A stretch of DNA of 6,312 bases, from contig PLYX01000129.1 of NCBI GenBank assembly GCA_003151895.1, forward strand, positions 1-6,312, in the 5' to 3' direction. A program made the position numbers and the translations under genes. Below the pieces are notes generated by a model. The model worked only from the letters and a program-made list of their open reading frames with translations, searched no databases and was not told where the DNA came from. The stretch comes from Solirubrobacterales bacterium. Lineage in GTDB: Bacteria; Actinomycetota; Thermoleophilia; Solirubrobacterales; Solirubrobacteraceae. Position 1 is the stretch's first letter; each line of letters opens with the position of its first letter. Positions 5,276 through 6,312 of the stretch are shown here, piece after piece.

Positions 5276-5847
5276 GACCTGCCCCCGAGACCACCGCTCG
5301 CGCGTGGCTGCGCTGCTACCGCTGCTGGTCGCAGAATCTCGAGGTGCAGGTGCACTACGAGGGGATCCACAAGATCGACCCTGAGACGGGTGAGCGCTCG
5401 GAAGTGGTGGACGAGTTGCAGGAGGCGGTGGTCCAGTGCTTGGACTGCATGCACGACCAGCCGCATCTCGGTTTCTCGGGCGGCCGCGTGGAGCCGATCG
5501 AGGACCGCTGGGAACGGATGATCGCGGGGACGCCTTGGGTGGCGTCGTGCACGGTGACCGTGGAGGCCGACGACGTGGAGATCTGCTCCGGGCCGGAGGC
5601 GGGAGACGCGCTCTCCTATGCGGCCTTCGGCGAGTACGGGGTGAGGGAGTTCTTCACGCACGTGCGCTTCCACAAGCACGAGGAGGACCAGATCGTGGTG
5701 CACCTCTTGGTGGAGCTCTATGCCCGCTCGCTCGAGGAGGCCACCGAGGTGCTCGAGTCGGCTGCGAGGGGCGCGCTGACGATCACCTCGCTCGCCGAGG
5801 AGTCGCGCCCGCCCGCGTCAGCGGGCGAAGCGCACGAACACGACTAG
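5269..5847 (+). CDS. Protein of unknown function with two CxxC pairs, possible zinc-binding N-terminus (192 aa)
   Basis: I do not recognise a family. The first ~65 residues hold two CxxC pairs, CYRC (Cys16, Cys19) and CLDC (Cys57, Cys60), about 37 residues apart. This arrangement is typical of a zinc ribbon with a two-stranded insert (LEVQVHYEGIHKID and the acidic DELQEAVVQ before the second pair). The rest looks like a soluble alpha/beta domain with no signal peptide or membrane segment (for example WVASCTVTVEADDVEICSG, then FFTHVRFHKHEEDQIVVHLL and helix ARSLEEATEVLESAARG), ending in a His/Glu-rich tail, GEAHEHD. ATG 5269 is preferred over the in-frame ATG at 5260 because the latter overlaps the TACAAT box. 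The gene stands alone between dipZ and the convergent pckG. A DNA-, RNA- or protein-binding role is possible, but no function is assigned. Confidence 0.8.
   Translation: MEGPAPETTARAWLRCYRCWSQNLEVQVHYEGIHKIDPETGERSEVVDELQEAVVQCLDCMHDQPHLGFSGGRVEPIEDRWERMIAGTPWVASCTVTVEADDVEICSGPEAGDALSYAAFGEYGVREFFTHVRFHKHEEDQIVVHLLVELYARSLEEATEVLESAARGALTITSLAEESRPPASAGEAHEHD
5810..5827. other. Short GC hairpin within the 3' end of the CxxC gene
   Basis: CGCCCGC (5810-5816) and GCGGGCG (5821-5827) form a perfect 7-bp stem with a 4-nt GTCA loop. It sits in the last codons of the CxxC gene and about 75 nt beyond the pckG stop on the other strand, where it could help stop pckG transcription. There is no T-tract, and the coding sequence around it is GC-rich enough to give such stems by chance. 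Confidence 0.25.
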
Positions 5848-5848
5848 C

Positions 5849-5887
5849 GCCTGCCCCGGTCGCGCTTCGGGCGCACGCCGGACAGGC
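5849..5887. terminator. Probable bidirectional terminator hairpin between convergent genes
   Basis: The 52-bp gap between the stop codons of the CxxC gene and pckG is almost entirely one dyad. GCCTG (5849-5853) pairs with CAGGC (5883-5887), CCGG (5856-5859) with CCGG (5878-5881), and GCGC (5862-5865) with GCGC (5871-5874) around a TTCGG loop; small internal loops separate the three stems. Its place between convergent genes suits transcription termination for both strands. It lacks a U-tract, as is frequent in GC-rich actinobacteria. Confidence 0.55.
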
Positions 5888-5899
5888 CGCTGGTCAGCG

Positions 5900-6312
5900 C
5901 TACGCAGAGAGCCGCCGCTCGAGCGCCTCGAGCTGCTCGTGCAGCTCCTTGGGCAGGCGCTCGAACTTGCCGAGGTGCTCGTGGAAGTGGGGCAACTGGG
6001 CCTTCCACTCCGCGACGTCCACACGCAGCAACTCGGCGATGTTCTCGTCTGAGATGTCAAGGTTGGTGGTGTCGAGTCCCTCGGGGCCGACGGGCGGCAT
6101 GATCCCGATCGGCGTGTCCACCGCGGCTCCGTGACCGGCGCAGCGTGCGAACACCCATGCGAGCACGCGCGAGTTCTCGCCGTAGCCGGGCCACAGGAAG
6201 CGCCCGTTCACGTCCTTGCGGAACCAGTTGACGTAGAAGATCTTCGGCAGCTTCGCAGGGTCGGCTTGGCGTCCGATCTTCAGCCAATGGGCGAAGTAGT
6301 CGGCCATGTTGT
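5900..6312 (-). CDS. pckG: Phosphoenolpyruvate carboxykinase (GTP), C-terminal ~137 residues, 5' end outside window
   Basis: Cytosolic enzyme converting oxaloacetate plus GTP to PEP, CO2 and GDP, the first committed step of gluconeogenesis. Only the C-terminal end is present; family members are about 600 residues. The reading frame is open to the right edge, and the codon before ATG 6305-6307 encodes Asn, giving NMADYFAHWL, an internal family motif, so this ATG is not the start. FYVNWFRKDVNGRFLWPG followed by GYGENSRVLAW is the guanine-binding segment of GTP-type PEPCK; the Phe residues in NWF and RFLWPG correspond to the guanine-stacking pair, with Tyr in GYGEN where animal enzymes have Phe, and the following Asn is kept. 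The C-terminus is a charged helix (LHEQLEALERRLSA). The stop is TAG at 5902-5900. It may support gluconeogenesis from acetyl-CoA assimilated through the Ecm pathway, which is inference from proximity. Confidence 0.93.
   Translation of the reverse strand, partial: NMADYFAHWLKIGRQADPAKLPKIFYVNWFRKDVNGRFLWPGYGENSRVLAWVFARCAGHGAAVDTPIGIMPPVGPEGLDTTNLDISDENIAELLRVDVAEWKAQLPHFHEHLGKFERLPKELHEQLEALERRLSA

Noticed and set aside
6100..6312. ATG at 6305-6307 (minus strand) as the pckG start
   Set aside because: NMADYFAHWL is an internal PEPCK motif and about three-quarters of the enzyme would be missing; the gene simply runs off the window.

Overview
The window is GC-rich and tightly packed, with six genes complete inside it and one cut off at each end. 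Dense GC, an ethylmalonyl-CoA mutase, a DipZ-type CcdA-thioredoxin fusion, a GTP-type PEP carboxykinase and -10-like TANNNT boxes a few bases before ATG codons that lack Shine-Dalgarno sequences all point to Actinomycetota. The class or genus cannot be fixed from this piece alone.

Layout, left to right. (1) The 3' three-quarters of ecm/meaA, a B12-dependent mutase, start at the left edge and end at 1499. (2) After a 33-bp gap come a small antitoxin-like gene (1533-1886) and a PemK/MazF-family toxin (1888-2217), one base apart. (3) The toxin stop overlaps the start of a MeaB-type GTPase gene (2214-3251) by ATGA, and four bases after that gene a 49-codon membrane-protein ORF (3256-3405) begins. 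(4) dipZ (3453-5234) follows behind its own promoter-like box and a hairpin. (5) A 192-aa protein of unknown function with two CxxC pairs follows (5269-5847). (6) On the minus strand, converging on it across a 52-bp hairpin-containing gap, is the C-terminal end of pckG (5900 to the right edge).

How the parts relate. Ecm works in acetyl-CoA assimilation (the ethylmalonyl-CoA pathway), MeaB-type G-proteins protect and reload B12 mutases, and PckG turns oxaloacetate into PEP. The neighbourhood therefore fits growth on acetyl-CoA-yielding substrates followed by gluconeogenesis. DipZ is a membrane thiol-disulfide transfer protein with no obvious link to this.

The most unusual point is a toxin-antitoxin-like pair placed between the mutase and its GTPase. 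Its only visible promoter overlaps a perfect inverted repeat, CACTGC-N7-GCAGTG, that spans the antitoxin start codon, and the toxin is translationally overlapped with meaB. This suggests that synthesis of the mutase chaperone is tied to toxin-antitoxin autoregulation. A perfect 12-bp palindrome also sits on the start codon of the CxxC protein, directly after its -10-like box. No RNA genes, CRISPR arrays, insertion sequences or gene-free stretches over 300 bp were seen.
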